Assembly: GCF_014192215.1 (NCBI RefSeq)
Contig: NZ_JACHXP010000027.1
Coordinates: forward strand, 1-36,962
Reading direction: 5' to 3'
DNA: 36,962 nt
From: Halomonas cerina
Lineage (GTDB): Bacteria; Pseudomonadota; Gammaproteobacteria; Pseudomonadales; Halomonadaceae
Shown: piece after piece, positions 23,779 to 32,063 of the stretch
How positions within the stretch are numbered: the first letter of the stretch is position 1
Layout of the letters: each line of letters starts with the position of its first letter
Translations under genes and position numbers: made by a program
The notes under the pieces: generated by a model
What the model was told of the DNA's origin: nothing
What the model saw: only the letters and a program-made list of their open reading frames with translations
Database searches by the model: none

Positions 23779-25083
23779 TCAGCCCTCGACCTGATCGAAT
23801 TCGAACGGCAGGCGCGCGATCAAGCGATCATAATCGGCCAGCAGTTGATCCACCGAGGCGGCGCCCATCCACACATAAGCCAGGGCATAGCTGTAGCTGT
23901 CCTGCTCGGGCATCGTCGAAAGCCGCTGGCCCGCCTCCACCTGCACCGCGATCACGGTGCCCGGGAAGTCCGCCTCCAGGGCCGACACCTCCTCGGCACT
24001 CGGCACCCGGCTGACCACGGCATCGACGAAGAATACCCGGTAGAAGAACTTGGCTGCCACGGCATAGTCGCCCTGGCGGTGCGGCATGTCGGGTCGCTGG
24101 CCCAGCGCCAGGTCGATGGTGACCTGCTGGTTACTGACGCCGTCGACCTTCTCGAAGAGGTCGCAGTGGGACTGGGAGATGCGCGTGTTGATCTCCAGCA
24201 GCCAGATGCGATCCTGCACCTCGTCCCAGAAGTACTCGATGTTGAAGGCCGAGTTGTCGAAGCCGATATGCGCCATCACCGTATCGGTGAGTTCGCGCAT
24301 CTTGTCTTGGATGGGATCGGGCAGGCCCGACGGGTAGCGATAGTGGAAGAAGCTGAGCACCTGGGGGTAGCGCAGCGAGTCGACGATCCCGTAGCTGACC
24401 ACCTCACCTTCGAAGACATAGCCTTCCACGGTGCACTGCCAGCCACCGATGATCTCCTCGGCCATGCAGAAGTGACCGTCCACGGCGGCGATCTCGTCCG
24501 GCAGCTTGGCATGCTCGAGCACGGTATTGAAGGGGTCGGCGATCAGACCGATGTCCTCGCGCAGCTTCTCGATGGCATGGTAGAAGTCCTCCGGCGTGTC
24601 GATGCGAAAGCCCAGCCGCGAGCCGGAGGACTTGATCGGCTTGACGAAGAACGGGAAGTAGAGTCCGGCCTCGCCGATATGGGTCAGGGCGTCGTCGTCG
24701 AAGGGGTCGAAGGCCGTGAAGGCGGGAATGTAATCGGGGATGACCTCCTTCTGCACCTTGCGGCTCCAGTACTTGTGCTCGCACTTGAGCAGGCTCTCCA
24801 GGGAGGTGGTACGGGTGCCGAAGCGCTCACAGAGGATCGGCAGCATGGTGGAAACGGGAAAGTCCATGTAGCCGACGATGGCATCCACCGAGCCCTCGAA
24901 GGCCTCCAGGGTCGCGGTGGCCTCCTCTAGCATGGCCGCGATGTCGAAGACCTCGGTGTCGTAGACCGCCTCGGGGGCGATGACCCCGTGGAAGCGATCG
25001 GCTGCGGCACCCCGCAGGGTCTCGAGCCGCTGACGGTTGAAGTCGTTGAGCCCCACCACGAAGACGTTCTTCTGCTCCGCCAT
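23779..25083 (-). CDS. ATP-grasp domain ligase, substrate unknown
   Basis: This 434-residue protein has a pre-ATP-grasp domain (about 1-100, MAEQKNVFVVGLNDFNRQ). An ATP-grasp fold follows at about 105-330: an ATP-binding lysine (K148) in FFVKPIKSSGSRLGF, the adenine-hinge-like AEEIIGGWQCTVEGY, and the Mg-binding acid E297-x-N299 in WLLEINTRIS. The C-terminal 100 residues are a distinct alpha/beta region. ATP-grasp enzymes form amide or related bonds from an acyl phosphate. This one looks like the amino-acid or carboxylate-amine ligase branch, not a purine or biotin enzyme. ATG 25083 follows a GAGGGGTGA. The CocE-type hydrolase 50 bp downstream is the likely partner. Confidence 0.85.
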   Translation of the reverse strand: MAEQKNVFVVGLNDFNRQRLETLRGAAADRFHGVIAPEAVYDTEVFDIAAMLEEATATLEAFEGSVDAIVGYMDFPVSTMLPILCERFGTRTTSLESLLKCEHKYWSRKVQKEVIPDYIPAFTAFDPFDDDALTHIGEAGLYFPFFVKPIKSSGSRLGFRIDTPEDFYHAIEKLREDIGLIADPFNTVLEHAKLPDEIAAVDGHFCMAEEIIGGWQCTVEGYVFEGEVVSYGIVDSLRYPQVLSFFHYRYPSGLPDPIQDKMRELTDTVMAHIGFDNSAFNIEYFWDEVQDRIWLLEINTRISQSHCDLFEKVDGVSNQQVTIDLALGQRPDMPHRQGDYAVAAKFFYRVFFVDAVVSRVPSAEEVSALEADFPGTVIAVQVEAGQRLSTMPEQDSYSYALAYVWMGAASVDQLLADYDRLIARLPFEFDQVEG

Positions 25084-25161
25084 CACTATCACCCCTCTAT
25101 TGCGTGCGCCCGACCGGGCCACCTTCGAGCAGCATAGTCCAGCTCGCGGCCGACGCAGGCC

Positions 25162-26346
25162 TCAGGGGCGGCGATCGTCTAACGTCTCATCCTCGACGCG
25201 GCCCCGCTGCAGACGCCCGATGGCCTCGCCGCCCTGGCCGGCCAGCGTCGCCAGGCGGTCGATCTGGGCGTCCAACTGCGGCAGCGCTTCCTGGCGATAA
25301 CGAGACAGGTCGTCGATCGCGCCCATCACCTCACCGAAGGCCGCCTCGAGGGCCTCGAGGTCGAGCATCGCGCCCGAGGCCCGCCGCTGGATGTCCACGC
25401 CCTGCTGGCGTAGAGCCCGGGCGGTGCCGCCGATCATCTCCGAGGTGGTGGTATTGAGGGACTCGATGCGATCCAGCACCAGGCGCTGGTTGGCCAGCGC
25501 CAGGGCTACGGTCACCGCCACCGTCAGCGCCGAGACGGTGACGTTGATGGCGCGGTCGACACCGCGCATCAGCTCGCGGTTGTTGCGAATGATCACCTCG
25601 AGGGCCAGCACGCCCTGCTGGCAGACCGCCTGCTGCTGCTGCAGGTCGACGATGCGCTGGCGCAGTGGGAACAGCAGCTCCTCCTCGAGGAAGCGCCGCT
25701 GCGGGTCGTCCGCATCGCGACGTGCAATGGCCGCCTGCAGGCGCGCGTCGATCAGTCGTCCCAGGGCAACCTGACGCGCCAGCTGCCCCAGCGTCTCGTA
25801 CAGCGCTTGCTGGTCATCGCCCAGGGTCAGGTTGTCGCGATGCAGCATGTCGCGCCCGTCCTCGAGCTCGGCGATGATCGCGTCCAGGGCCTGCTGGGCG
25901 GTCTCGAACTTGCGGAAATAGCGTTGCAGGCGGGTGCTGGCTCCGGGGAGCCATGCCAGCACCCGGTCCAGCGAGCCCGGCGCCAGGCGGTGGCGGGCCG
26001 GGTCCAGCTCCTGCATCCGGCCGCGCAGGTCGACCAGTGCCCGGGCCACCGAGCCGCCATCATCCCCCTGGTGGGCCAGCTTGCGTAGCGGCGTCTGTAG
26101 CATGGCACTCTGGTGGGCGGCCTGCTGCTGCAGCTCGAGGCCCATCTCGTCGATGGCGCGGCGCTGTTGGGCCTGGGCGGCCCGGTCACCATCGTCGGTC
26201 AGCTGCGCGATGAAGGCATCGGCCATGGCCGAAAGCTCCGGATCCTCATCGGCCTGCTGGCCGGGTGTGGTGGCGTCCAGCTCGCTGGCGATCTCCGCCA
26301 CCGGCGGCAGCGACAGCTGCGGTCCGCGATCGGATGACTGGCTCAT
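25162..26346 (-). CDS. TelA-family (toxic anion resistance) protein
   Basis: This 394-residue, mostly helical protein matches the TelA family, first linked to tellurite resistance and more broadly to envelope stress. The characteristic core includes LVDLRGRMQELDP, RYFRKFETAQQALDAIIAEL, LEDGRDMLHRDN and the C-terminal ALTVAVTVALALANQRLVLD followed by LNTTTSEMIGGTA. Long coiled-coil stretches are evident and no clear transmembrane helix is present. ATG 26346 has AGGAG six bases upstream; the ATG six bases earlier is too close to that site. It follows a coiled-coil membrane protein gene by 62 bp, an arrangement like the xpaC-yaaN (telA) pair of Bacillus. Confidence 0.92.
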   Translation of the reverse strand: MSQSSDRGPQLSLPPVAEIASELDATTPGQQADEDPELSAMADAFIAQLTDDGDRAAQAQQRRAIDEMGLELQQQAAHQSAMLQTPLRKLAHQGDDGGSVARALVDLRGRMQELDPARHRLAPGSLDRVLAWLPGASTRLQRYFRKFETAQQALDAIIAELEDGRDMLHRDNLTLGDDQQALYETLGQLARQVALGRLIDARLQAAIARRDADDPQRRFLEEELLFPLRQRIVDLQQQQAVCQQGVLALEVIIRNNRELMRGVDRAINVTVSALTVAVTVALALANQRLVLDRIESLNTTTSEMIGGTARALRQQGVDIQRRASGAMLDLEALEAAFGEVMGAIDDLSRYRQEALPQLDAQIDRLATLAGQGGEAIGRLQRGRVEDETLDDRRP

Positions 26347-26408
26347 CGGCATCTCCTATGTCGTGGGCGTCTTGCGGCAGGCCTGCCTTACTCTGCCGCG
26401 TCACCGGG

Positions 26409-27353
26409 TCAGGGTCCGTCGCGACCATAGCGGTCGGCGCGCTCGACGAAGTGGCTCAGTGCCGCCAGGGCCCGTTCGGTGGTGACCGAGGCTTGGGGAC
26501 GCGACGTCTCGATCCGGGCCAGGGAGACGGCCGTATCGTCGAGCACGGTCAGGGCCGCCTCGTTGCGAGCGGCCAACTCGCGCAGCCGGCGCTCGGTCTC
26601 CTCGAGCAATTCCAGGCGGCGCCTGAGTGCCTCCCGCTCCTGGTGGCTCAGGCCTGGCCCCTCGCGTGCCAGACGCCGCCGCACCCAGTCGCCATCCACG
26701 CTCACCACGCCACTGGCCTGGGAGGCCATGGTGTGGAGCGTATCCACCGCGCCGAGGCAGACCTCGGTCACCAGCTCCCGGGCGCGCGCGAAGGCCAGCT
26801 CGCCGCGATCGAAGCGCCCGCCCAGCACCTTCAGCACATGGCAATAGCGGCTGTAGACCCGGTCGGCCTGAACGGCCAGGTCGGGGCGGCGCGCGTCGAG
26901 CAGCGCCTGCTTGGCCCGGCACAGGGCCAGCACCAGGTCATCGGCATCGGCCGGCGGATGGGCCGGATCGAGGACGGCCACCCCGGCTTCGTGGACCTCA
27001 CGCGCTCGGCGCTCACTCTCCTGCCGGGCCTGGGCGGCCAGCCGGGCCTGGCGGCGCCGCTCGCGCCGGCGTCCCAGCCAGCCACGCAGGCGTCGCTCCA
27101 GCGGCAGCGCCACGGGGATCGCCACCAGGCCGGCCAGCCAGCCCCCCAGGCTGGGCCCGAACCCTCCCCACAGCGAGGTCAACCACAACAGCAGGCACAG
27201 GAAAGGCACCAGCAGGCAGTAGCGCAAGATGACCTGCAGGCGACTGGCCGGATCCTGAGGCACCGCCAGCTCCGGCCGGACCAGGCCCACCAGCAGCCAC
27301 GGCAGGCAGGTCAGGAAGAGGCCATAGGAGAACCCTTGCAGGAACGCAAGCAT
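26409..27353 (-). CDS. Coiled-coil membrane protein, likely TelA partner (XpaC-like position)
   Basis: This 314-residue protein has three hydrophobic segments in its first 85 residues (about 3-25, 42-60 and 66-84). A strongly basic stretch (RRRERRRQARLAAQARQ) follows, then a long alpha-helical, coiled-coil cytoplasmic part. The overall shape resembles XpaC-type proteins found next to TelA in other bacteria, but I see no decisive motif, so homology is only suggested. The ribosome binding site AAGGA lies about 11 bases from the ATG. It is on the same strand as TelA, 62 bp upstream of it, and probably delivers TelA function to the membrane. Confidence 0.72.
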   Translation of the reverse strand: MLAFLQGFSYGLFLTCLPWLLVGLVRPELAVPQDPASRLQVILRYCLLVPFLCLLLWLTSLWGGFGPSLGGWLAGLVAIPVALPLERRLRGWLGRRRERRRQARLAAQARQESERRAREVHEAGVAVLDPAHPPADADDLVLALCRAKQALLDARRPDLAVQADRVYSRYCHVLKVLGGRFDRGELAFARARELVTEVCLGAVDTLHTMASQASGVVSVDGDWVRRRLAREGPGLSHQEREALRRRLELLEETERRLRELAARNEAALTVLDDTAVSLARIETSRPQASVTTERALAALSHFVERADRYGRDGP

Positions 27354-27437
27354 CGGTGTCGCTATCCTTCATCCATGGGTTGGGAAATAGGTTAGGAGGC
27401 CCGAGTGTAGACGAAGCCGCCATCGGCGATAAGCGCC

Positions 27438-27617
27438 CTACAACAGCAGGCTCAGGATCAGGGCCAGGATGCCCACTATCAGCGCTATCCCCACCGCCAC
27501 GATCACGACCCGGTCGAGCCAGCGGTCGAAGGTGGCCCAGTCCAGGCGGCGCCGGGGGCGACGACGGGTGGCACCGCGGCGGGGCCGGCCGCGCCCCGGG
27601 GTACGAATGCGCATCAT
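27438..27617 (-). CDS. Tiny Arg-rich single-pass membrane protein, 59 aa
   Basis: This short ORF encodes 59 residues. The first 24 are extremely basic (TPGRGRPRRGATRRRPRRR), then comes LDWATFDRWLDR, and a single hydrophobic helix of about 23 residues ends at the stop (VVIVAVGIALIVGILALILSL). By the positive-inside rule the N-terminus should be cytoplasmic, and the tail-anchored layout is distinctive. It lies 84 bp upstream of the TelA-linked membrane gene on the same strand. The ribosome binding site is weak (GGA about 10 bases before). A second ATG one codon later is an equal start. The regular coding texture supports it, but no family is recognised. Confidence 0.55.
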   Translation of the reverse strand: MMRIRTPGRGRPRRGATRRRPRRRLDWATFDRWLDRVVIVAVGIALIVGILALILSLLL

Positions 27618-27794
27618 GGCAGAAGTCCAATTTCACCATTTCCTTGAGCTTAGGGGCTCATGCCCCCGCGGGCTATGCCTGGGCTTGGCCGGAAGCTGGT
27701 GGCGCTGCCCTGCCCTTACCGTCGCCCTTCCGTCATGGTCTGTCGCTTTACTGCATGCTACCAGACCAGGGGACGCGGCTCGCCAACGGCGACA

Positions 27795-27823
27795 TTGACG
27801 GCGCTCCCTTGCCCGCGTAGAAA
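27795..27823 (+). promoter_or_regulatory. Sigma70-type promoter for the LLM oxidoreductase
   Basis: TTGACG (27795-27800) and TAGAAA (27818-27823) are separated by exactly 17 bp, placing transcription start about 27 bp before the ATG at 27857. This is the best -35/-10 pair seen upstream of any plus-strand gene in the window. Confidence 0.6.
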
Positions 27824-27856
27824 CGCAGCAGCCTAATCGATTTCCGGAGTCCCTCC

Positions 27857-28852
27857 ATGTCCCGTCTCGCCGATACCCCGCTGTCCGTCCTCGACCTGGC
27901 GCCGATCCGCCAGGGCGGCAGCATCGCCGACAGCTTCCGGGAGAGCGTGTCGCTGGCACGCGAGACCGAGCGGCTGGGCTATACCCGCTTCTGGCTGGCC
28001 GAACACCACGGCATCGAGGGCATCGCCAGCGCGGCCACCGCGGTGCTGATCGGCCACATCGCCGGCGCCACCGAGCGCCTCCGGGTGGGCAGCGGCGGCA
28101 TCATGCTGCCCAACCACCCACCGCTGGTGGTGGCCGAGCAGTTCGGCACCCTGGAGACGCTCTATCCGGATCGCATCGACCTGGGTCTGGGGCGCGCTCC
28201 CGGCTCGGATGGCGCTACCATGGCGGCTCTGCGCCGCGACCCCTATGCCGGGGTCGACGACTTTCCCCAGCGGCTGGCCGAGTTGCAGAGCTTCCTCGAC
28301 GACGCGCGCCCGGGTCAGCGGGTGCGGGCCGTGCCCGGCCAGGGCACCCGGGTGCCGATCTGGCTGCTGGGCTCCAGCGACTTCAGCGCTCGGTTGGCGG
28401 CCCGGGAAGGGCTGCCCTTCGCCTTCGCCGCCCAGTTCGCCCCGGCCCAGTTGTTCGAGGCGTTGAGGCTCTATCGCGACAACTTCCGTCCTTCCCGGAT
28501 GCTCGACCGTCCTCATGCCATGGTCGGCCTGCCGGTGATCGCCGCCGAGAGCGACGCCCAGGCCGAGTTCCTCGCTTCGACGGCGCGTCAGAAGTTCCTG
28601 GGCATGATTCGCGGCAAGCGCACCGCGGCCAAGCCCCCAGTCGAGCGGCTCGACTGGTCGCCCATGGAGCAGGCCCAAGTGGCGCAGTTCCTGGGAGCGG
28701 CGGTGATCGGCGGCCCGGAGACGGTCCGCCAGGGGCTCGAGCGCTTCCTCGAGCTCACCGGTGCCGACGAGCTGATGCTCAACACCGATGTCTACGCCCA
28801 TGAAGAACGTCTGGCGAGCTATCGGATCGTCGCCGAGGTATGGCAGGGGTAG
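27857..28852 (+). CDS. LLM-class flavin-dependent oxidoreductase (luciferase-like)
   Basis: This 331-residue protein belongs to the luciferase-like monooxygenase family, in the YhbW-like group. It has a TIM-barrel fold that uses reduced FMN. The family start [14 protein letters not shown] is present, as are [43 protein letters not shown] (split here) and [11 protein letters not shown], which contact flavin or form the barrel. The C-terminal region holds the [17 protein letters not shown] helix. The true substrate is unknown. GGAG sits about seven bases before the ATG, and a good sigma70 promoter lies just upstream. A small membrane protein gene follows 77 bp later on the same strand, before a terminator. 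Confidence 0.93.
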   Translation: MSRLADTPLSVLDLAPIRQGGSIADSFRESVSLARETERLGYTRFWLAEHHGIEGIASAATAVLIGHIAGATERLRVGSGGIMLPNHPPLVVAEQFGTLETLYPDRIDLGLGRAPGSDGATMAALRRDPYAGVDDFPQRLAELQSFLDDARPGQRVRAVPGQGTRVPIWLLGSSDFSARLAAREGLPFAFAAQFAPAQLFEALRLYRDNFRPSRMLDRPHAMVGLPVIAAESDAQAEFLASTARQKFLGMIRGKRTAAKPPVERLDWSPMEQAQVAQFLGAAVIGGPETVRQGLERFLELTGADELMLNTDVYAHEERLASYRIVAEVWQG

Positions 28853-28929
28853 GCTGGAACCATCCCGCCGATCGGCCCTCCAAGGGGCAGTCCTTCACGG
28901 CGCTCGGCGCCGCCTTTCAGGAGAGAGTG

Positions 28930-29355
28930 ATGCCCGATTCACGAGGCCCCCACCAGGACCCCCGCCATAACCCGGCCTGGCGCGTCGCCCAGGAGTGGCA
29001 GCAACGCGCCCGCCAGTCAAACGGCGGCGGCCTGCTCGGCAGCCTGAAGATGCTGGCCGCCTGGCTGCTGTTCGGTAGCCTGATGATCATCGCCATGCTG
29101 TTTGGCCTGCTCTTCCTGCTGGTGGGCTGGGCGATGCTGCCCTTCCTGCGCCATCGCATGAAGAAGCAGATGGAGAAGATGCGTGCCGACCAGGCCCAGG
29201 ACGTGGGCGGTGGCTATCATGCTCACCAGACGCACTATCGCGAGACCCGTCACGAAGAACGTTACGGCACGGGCAACCGCGCCCGCGAGCAGCAGGTGCT
29301 CGAGGGCGACTATGAAGTCAAGGACGCGTCCCGGGACCGACGCGACGACGCCTGA
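28930..29355 (+). CDS. Small membrane protein, function unknown
   Basis: This 141-residue protein is not recognised. It has a polar N-terminus (DSRGPHQDPRHNPAWRVAQE) and a hydrophobic stretch of about 35 residues (37-72) likely forming one long or two short membrane helices. A cytoplasmic basic segment follows (RHRMKKQMEKMRADQ), then a His/Arg-rich charged tail ending VLEGDYEVKDASRDRRDDA. ATG 28930 has AGGAG six bases upstream, while the open frame back to 28840 lacks one. It lies 77 bp after the LLM oxidoreductase and ends 7 bp before an intrinsic terminator, so the two genes probably form one transcript. Confidence 0.8.
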   Translation: MPDSRGPHQDPRHNPAWRVAQEWQQRARQSNGGGLLGSLKMLAAWLLFGSLMIIAMLFGLLFLLVGWAMLPFLRHRMKKQMEKMRADQAQDVGGGYHAHQTHYRETRHEERYGTGNRAREQQVLEGDYEVKDASRDRRDDA

Positions 29356-29362
29356 ACACGGA

Positions 29363-29385
29363 AGCCCCGCATGTGCGGGGCTTTA
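29363..29385 (+). terminator. Intrinsic terminator
   Basis: AGCCCCGCA (29363-29371) pairs perfectly with TGCGGGGCT (29374-29382) around a two-base loop (TG), and TTA follows the last paired T. The short T-run and stable GC stem directly after the stop codon at 29355 make this the clearest Rho-independent terminator in the window. It also faces the converging DUF6455 gene. Confidence 0.88.
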
Positions 29386-29412
29386 TGTGCGACCACCCGC
29401 TGCCTGTGTCGG

Positions 29413-29817
29413 TCAATGGCTGGACAAGGCCTCTAGGGTGGGGGCATTAGGACAGAACGCACAGGCAGACGGCGTGGGCTCGCTCGCCAGTACACGGGCA
29501 CAGCGCGCCTTGTGGGGGCACAGGGAACAGACCCGCTCGAGGTCGCGCTTCACCCCGTTGCCCACCACCAGGGGCGTGGCGTCCTCGACACCGAAGACCG
29601 CCATCATGCGGGGCAGCTGGTCGGACGCCGAGCGCCCGTCGGACCAGAACAGCGGAGCGTCGATCCGGGCCAGGCCCAAGTCACAGAGCCGCGACTCACG
29701 ATCGGCCTCGTCGAGAGCCAGCCATTCTCGATACTGGCGACCGCGCTGCCAGGCGCCGGCCATGCGCTGGGCGACTCGTCTGGCGGTGGCGGGAATAGCG
29801 TTTTGTGGCGTCATCAT
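29413..29817 (-). CDS. DUF6455-like cysteine-rich protein
   Basis: This 134-residue protein has an N-terminal helical region (TARRVAQRMAGAWQRGRQYREWL) and a C-terminal cysteine cluster: CSLCPHKARCARVL (C97, C100, C106) and ACAFCPNAPTLEAL (C119, C122). The cluster with CPNA matches the DUF6455 family. The cysteines could bind a metal or an Fe-S cluster, which would fit a redox-related role, but no function is established. The ATG at 29817 has AGGAGG seven bases upstream. An FNR/Anr-like site and a -10 element upstream suggest induction at low oxygen. The upstream Usp gene is on the same strand, 89 bp away. Confidence 0.82.
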   Translation of the reverse strand: MMTPQNAIPATARRVAQRMAGAWQRGRQYREWLALDEADRESRLCDLGLARIDAPLFWSDGRSASDQLPRMMAVFGVEDATPLVVGNGVKRDLERVCSLCPHKARCARVLASEPTPSACAFCPNAPTLEALSSH

Positions 29818-29852
29818 GGGCAAGCCTCCTGAAGAGCGGAACCATGATGACC

Positions 29853-29895
29853 ATCCTAGTCCCGCCGGCCGTCCCTCCGCCTTGATCTGGATCAC
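29853..29895 (-). promoter_or_regulatory. FNR/Anr-like box with -10 element upstream of the DUF6455 gene
   Basis: TTGAT-CTGG-ATCAC at 29882-29895 matches the FNR/Anr consensus TTGAT-N4-ATCAA in all but one position. On the minus strand TAGGAT (29858-29853) is a candidate -10. If transcription begins near 29846, the box is centred at about -42, the class II activator position. The Usp gene ends at 29907, so the site is intergenic. Confidence 0.55.
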
Positions 29896-29906
29896 GCCGG
29901 CATCGT

Positions 29907-30725
29907 TCAGCTCATGTCGGTCGGCCTCAGCACCGCCACCGGACACGGCGCCTCGTGCAGCACCTCGTGGCTGACACTGCCCGCCACCACTTGGGAGAGC
30001 CCGCTGCGCCCGTGGGTGGTCATGGCCAGCATGGTGTCCTGGCAGTCCGCCAGGTAGCTGACGATGGAGTCCGCCGGGTCGCCGTGCAACACCTCCCAGT
30101 CCACCTCCATGTCGTGCTCGGTACGCAGGCGTCGCGCCAGGCCATGCACATAGCCGGATTCCATCACGTCCGAATGCCCTCCTTCCTCGGGTACCGCCTC
30201 GGCGGCACTGGGATCGATCACCTGCAGCAGCTGCAGGCGGGCATCGAGCCGCTTCGACAGGGCCACCGCGTGAGGCAGGATGGCCTCGGAAAGCTTGGAG
30301 CCGTCCACGCAGGCCATCAGCACCTCCACCTTGTGGTGGGCCTTGGCATCGTAGCGCGGCCCGCACAGGTAGACCGGCCGGTTGGCGCGGCGCACCACCC
30401 CGGCGGTGACGCTGCCGATCAGCATCTCCGGCACCGGGCGCCGGCCATGAGCCATCATGCACAGCCAGACATCGTCACGCCCGGCCAGCTCGCCCAGGCA
30501 CTCCTTGGCACTGGCGTGGATCGACACCTCGATGTCGACATCCTCCGCCCCTTCTCTCGTCAGCCGCTCGCGTAGCACTGTACGGCGTGCTTCCACCCGC
30601 TCCGCCGAGGCCACCACGGAGATCACCCCCAGGGGGGTTCCCGTCTGTTGCGCCAGGCGCTGCCCCAGCGCCAAGGCGCGCAGCGAAGCGTCGTTTTCGT
30701 CCATCGCCACATGAATCTTGTGCAT
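29907..30725 (-). CDS. Tandem universal stress protein (UspA family)
   Basis: This 272-residue cytoplasmic protein consists of two UspA domains, about residues 1-122 and 132-269. The second keeps the nucleotide-binding signature: an early acidic D141-G-S and G239-R-S-G followed by G249-S in THGRSGLSQVVAGSVSH. The first domain has a modified version (HGRRPVPEMLIGSV), so it may bind ATP poorly. Tandem Usps act in stress survival, often under low oxygen or starvation. GAGGAG lies seven bases before the ATG. It follows the BenE gene by 69 bp on the same strand without an evident terminator, so read-through from the transport operon is possible. Confidence 0.93.
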   Translation of the reverse strand: MHKIHVAMDENDASLRALALGQRLAQQTGTPLGVISVVASAERVEARRTVLRERLTREGAEDVDIEVSIHASAKECLGELAGRDDVWLCMMAHGRRPVPEMLIGSVTAGVVRRANRPVYLCGPRYDAKAHHKVEVLMACVDGSKLSEAILPHAVALSKRLDARLQLLQVIDPSAAEAVPEEGGHSDVMESGYVHGLARRLRTEHDMEVDWEVLHGDPADSIVSYLADCQDTMLAMTTHGRSGLSQVVAGSVSHEVLHEAPCPVAVLRPTDMS

Positions 30726-30794
30726 GGTCAGACTCCTCGGAACCTTGTTGTTGAATCTGTTGTTAGCGGAACACTCTCGTGTGTTGTCGGCACC

Positions 30795-32006
30795 CTAGCG
30801 TTGCTTGTCGGTAGCCGGCGCCTTGTTGTCACGCCCGGAGGCCGGAGCGGGCCGGTGCAGGGCGTTGTAGGCCAGGGCGCCGACCACCACGCCCCAGAAG
30901 GCCGATCCCAGCCCCAGGAAGCTCATGCCGGACGCCGTGGCGATGAAGGTGATCACCGACGCCTCCAAGTGATCCTTCTGGGCGGCGAAGGCACTGATAT
31001 TGCTGGTGATAGCCCCGATCAGCGCTAGGCCCGCCAGCACCGCCACGAACTCCCCGGGCAGCGAGGTGAACAGCGCCACGATGGTCCCGGCGAAGGTGCC
31101 CCCGATCAGGTAGAAGACCCCGTTGGCGACCCCGGCCACGTAGCGCTTGTCGGGATCCTCATGGGCTTCCTTGCTGGTGCAGATCGCCGCGGTGATGGCC
31201 GCGATCACGGTGGTGATGCCGCCGAAGAAGGCGGTGCCGAAGGAGGTCAGGCTGGTCACCGTGACGATGGGCTTGGCCGGCGTGTTGTAGCCGGCACTGC
31301 GCATGATCGCCATGCCCGGCAGGAACTGCCCGGTGAGACTGACCAGTATCAGCGGAATGGCCAGACTCAGGGTGGCGTTCCAGCTCCACTCGGGGCGGAT
31401 GAGCTGCGGGTCGGCCAGGCTCAGGGTCACGCCCTCGAGGCTGGCATCCTCGAACACCACCGCCAGGATGACGCCGACCACCAGCAACAGTACCAGGCTG
31501 TAGCGTGGAGTCAGCCGCTTGAAGACCAGATAGGCCAGGATCATGCCGATGGCCAGGGCCGGCACCGACTCCAGCGACACGAAGACCCCGACGCCGAACT
31601 GGAAGAGGATGCCGGCCATCATGGCGCTGGCAATGCCCGGCGGGATCATCTGGATGATGCGATCGAAGGAGCCGGTCACGCCGATCACGAAGATCGCCGC
31701 CGCTGCCACGAGGTAGGCGCCCACCGCCTCGGCAAGCGACAGGTCGGGAAACAGCGTGACCAGCAGCGCCGTGCCCGGCGCCGACCAGGCGGTGACCACC
31801 GGGACCTTGAGCCACAGGCTGAGTCCGATGCCCGAAACGGCCGCCCCCAGCGAGATCGCCCAGACCCAGGAGGTCATCATGGCACTCGATATCTCGGCAC
31901 TCTGCGCCGCCTGGAAGAAGATCGCCAGGGGCCCGGAGTAGGAGACCAGCACCGCCACGAAGCCGGCGGTGACGGCGGGTAGCGAGGCGTCCTTGTGCAG
32001 TTGCAT
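30795..32006 (-). CDS. benE: BenE-family benzoate/H+ symporter
   Basis: This 403-residue membrane protein has about 12 helices and belongs to the BenE family of proton-coupled benzoate transporters. Family features are visible: the early GFVAVLVSYSGPLAIFFQAA, VVTAWSAPGTALLV, and GYNTPAKPIVTVTSLTS, followed by FFGGITTVIAAITAAICTSKEAH (split here). ATG 32006 has GGAG six bases upstream; the ATG at 32018 has none. It is the last transport gene after a complete Liv-type ABC transporter, and an aromatic dioxygenase fragment lies upstream of that. Benzoate or a close analogue as substrate is therefore well supported by context. A GC-rich hairpin lies between it and the ABC gene. Confidence 0.88.
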   Translation of the reverse strand: MQLHKDASLPAVTAGFVAVLVSYSGPLAIFFQAAQSAEISSAMMTSWVWAISLGAAVSGIGLSLWLKVPVVTAWSAPGTALLVTLFPDLSLAEAVGAYLVAAAAIFVIGVTGSFDRIIQMIPPGIASAMMAGILFQFGVGVFVSLESVPALAIGMILAYLVFKRLTPRYSLVLLLVVGVILAVVFEDASLEGVTLSLADPQLIRPEWSWNATLSLAIPLILVSLTGQFLPGMAIMRSAGYNTPAKPIVTVTSLTSFGTAFFGGITTVIAAITAAICTSKEAHEDPDKRYVAGVANGVFYLIGGTFAGTIVALFTSLPGEFVAVLAGLALIGAITSNISAFAAQKDHLEASVITFIATASGMSFLGLGSAFWGVVVGALAYNALHRPAPASGRDNKAPATDKQR

Positions 32007-32037
32007 GGTGCGCTCCATAGGGTGACGCCGCCGGCCG

Positions 32038-32060
32038 CGCCGGCCCCGTCGGGGCCGGCG
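32038..32060 (-). other. Intercistronic GC-rich hairpin (livF-type/benE gap)
   Basis: CGCCGGCCCC (32038-32047) and GGGGCCGGCG (32051-32060) form a perfect 10-bp stem with a three-base loop. It lies immediately after the LivF-type stop codon and before the benE ribosome binding site. There is no T-run on the coding strand, so it may stabilise the upstream transcript or partly attenuate benE rather than terminate fully. Confidence 0.65.
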
Positions 32061-32063
32061 GCC

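Noticed and set aside
22154..23794. Plus-strand open frame of 546 codons
   Set aside because: It lies opposite the CocE-type hydrolase, whose catalytic triad and ribosome binding site are clear. The product is low complexity.
29818..30462. Upstream extension of the DUF6455 frame to 30462
   Set aside because: The extension lies inside the Usp gene in another frame, and AGGAGG marks ATG 29817 as the start.
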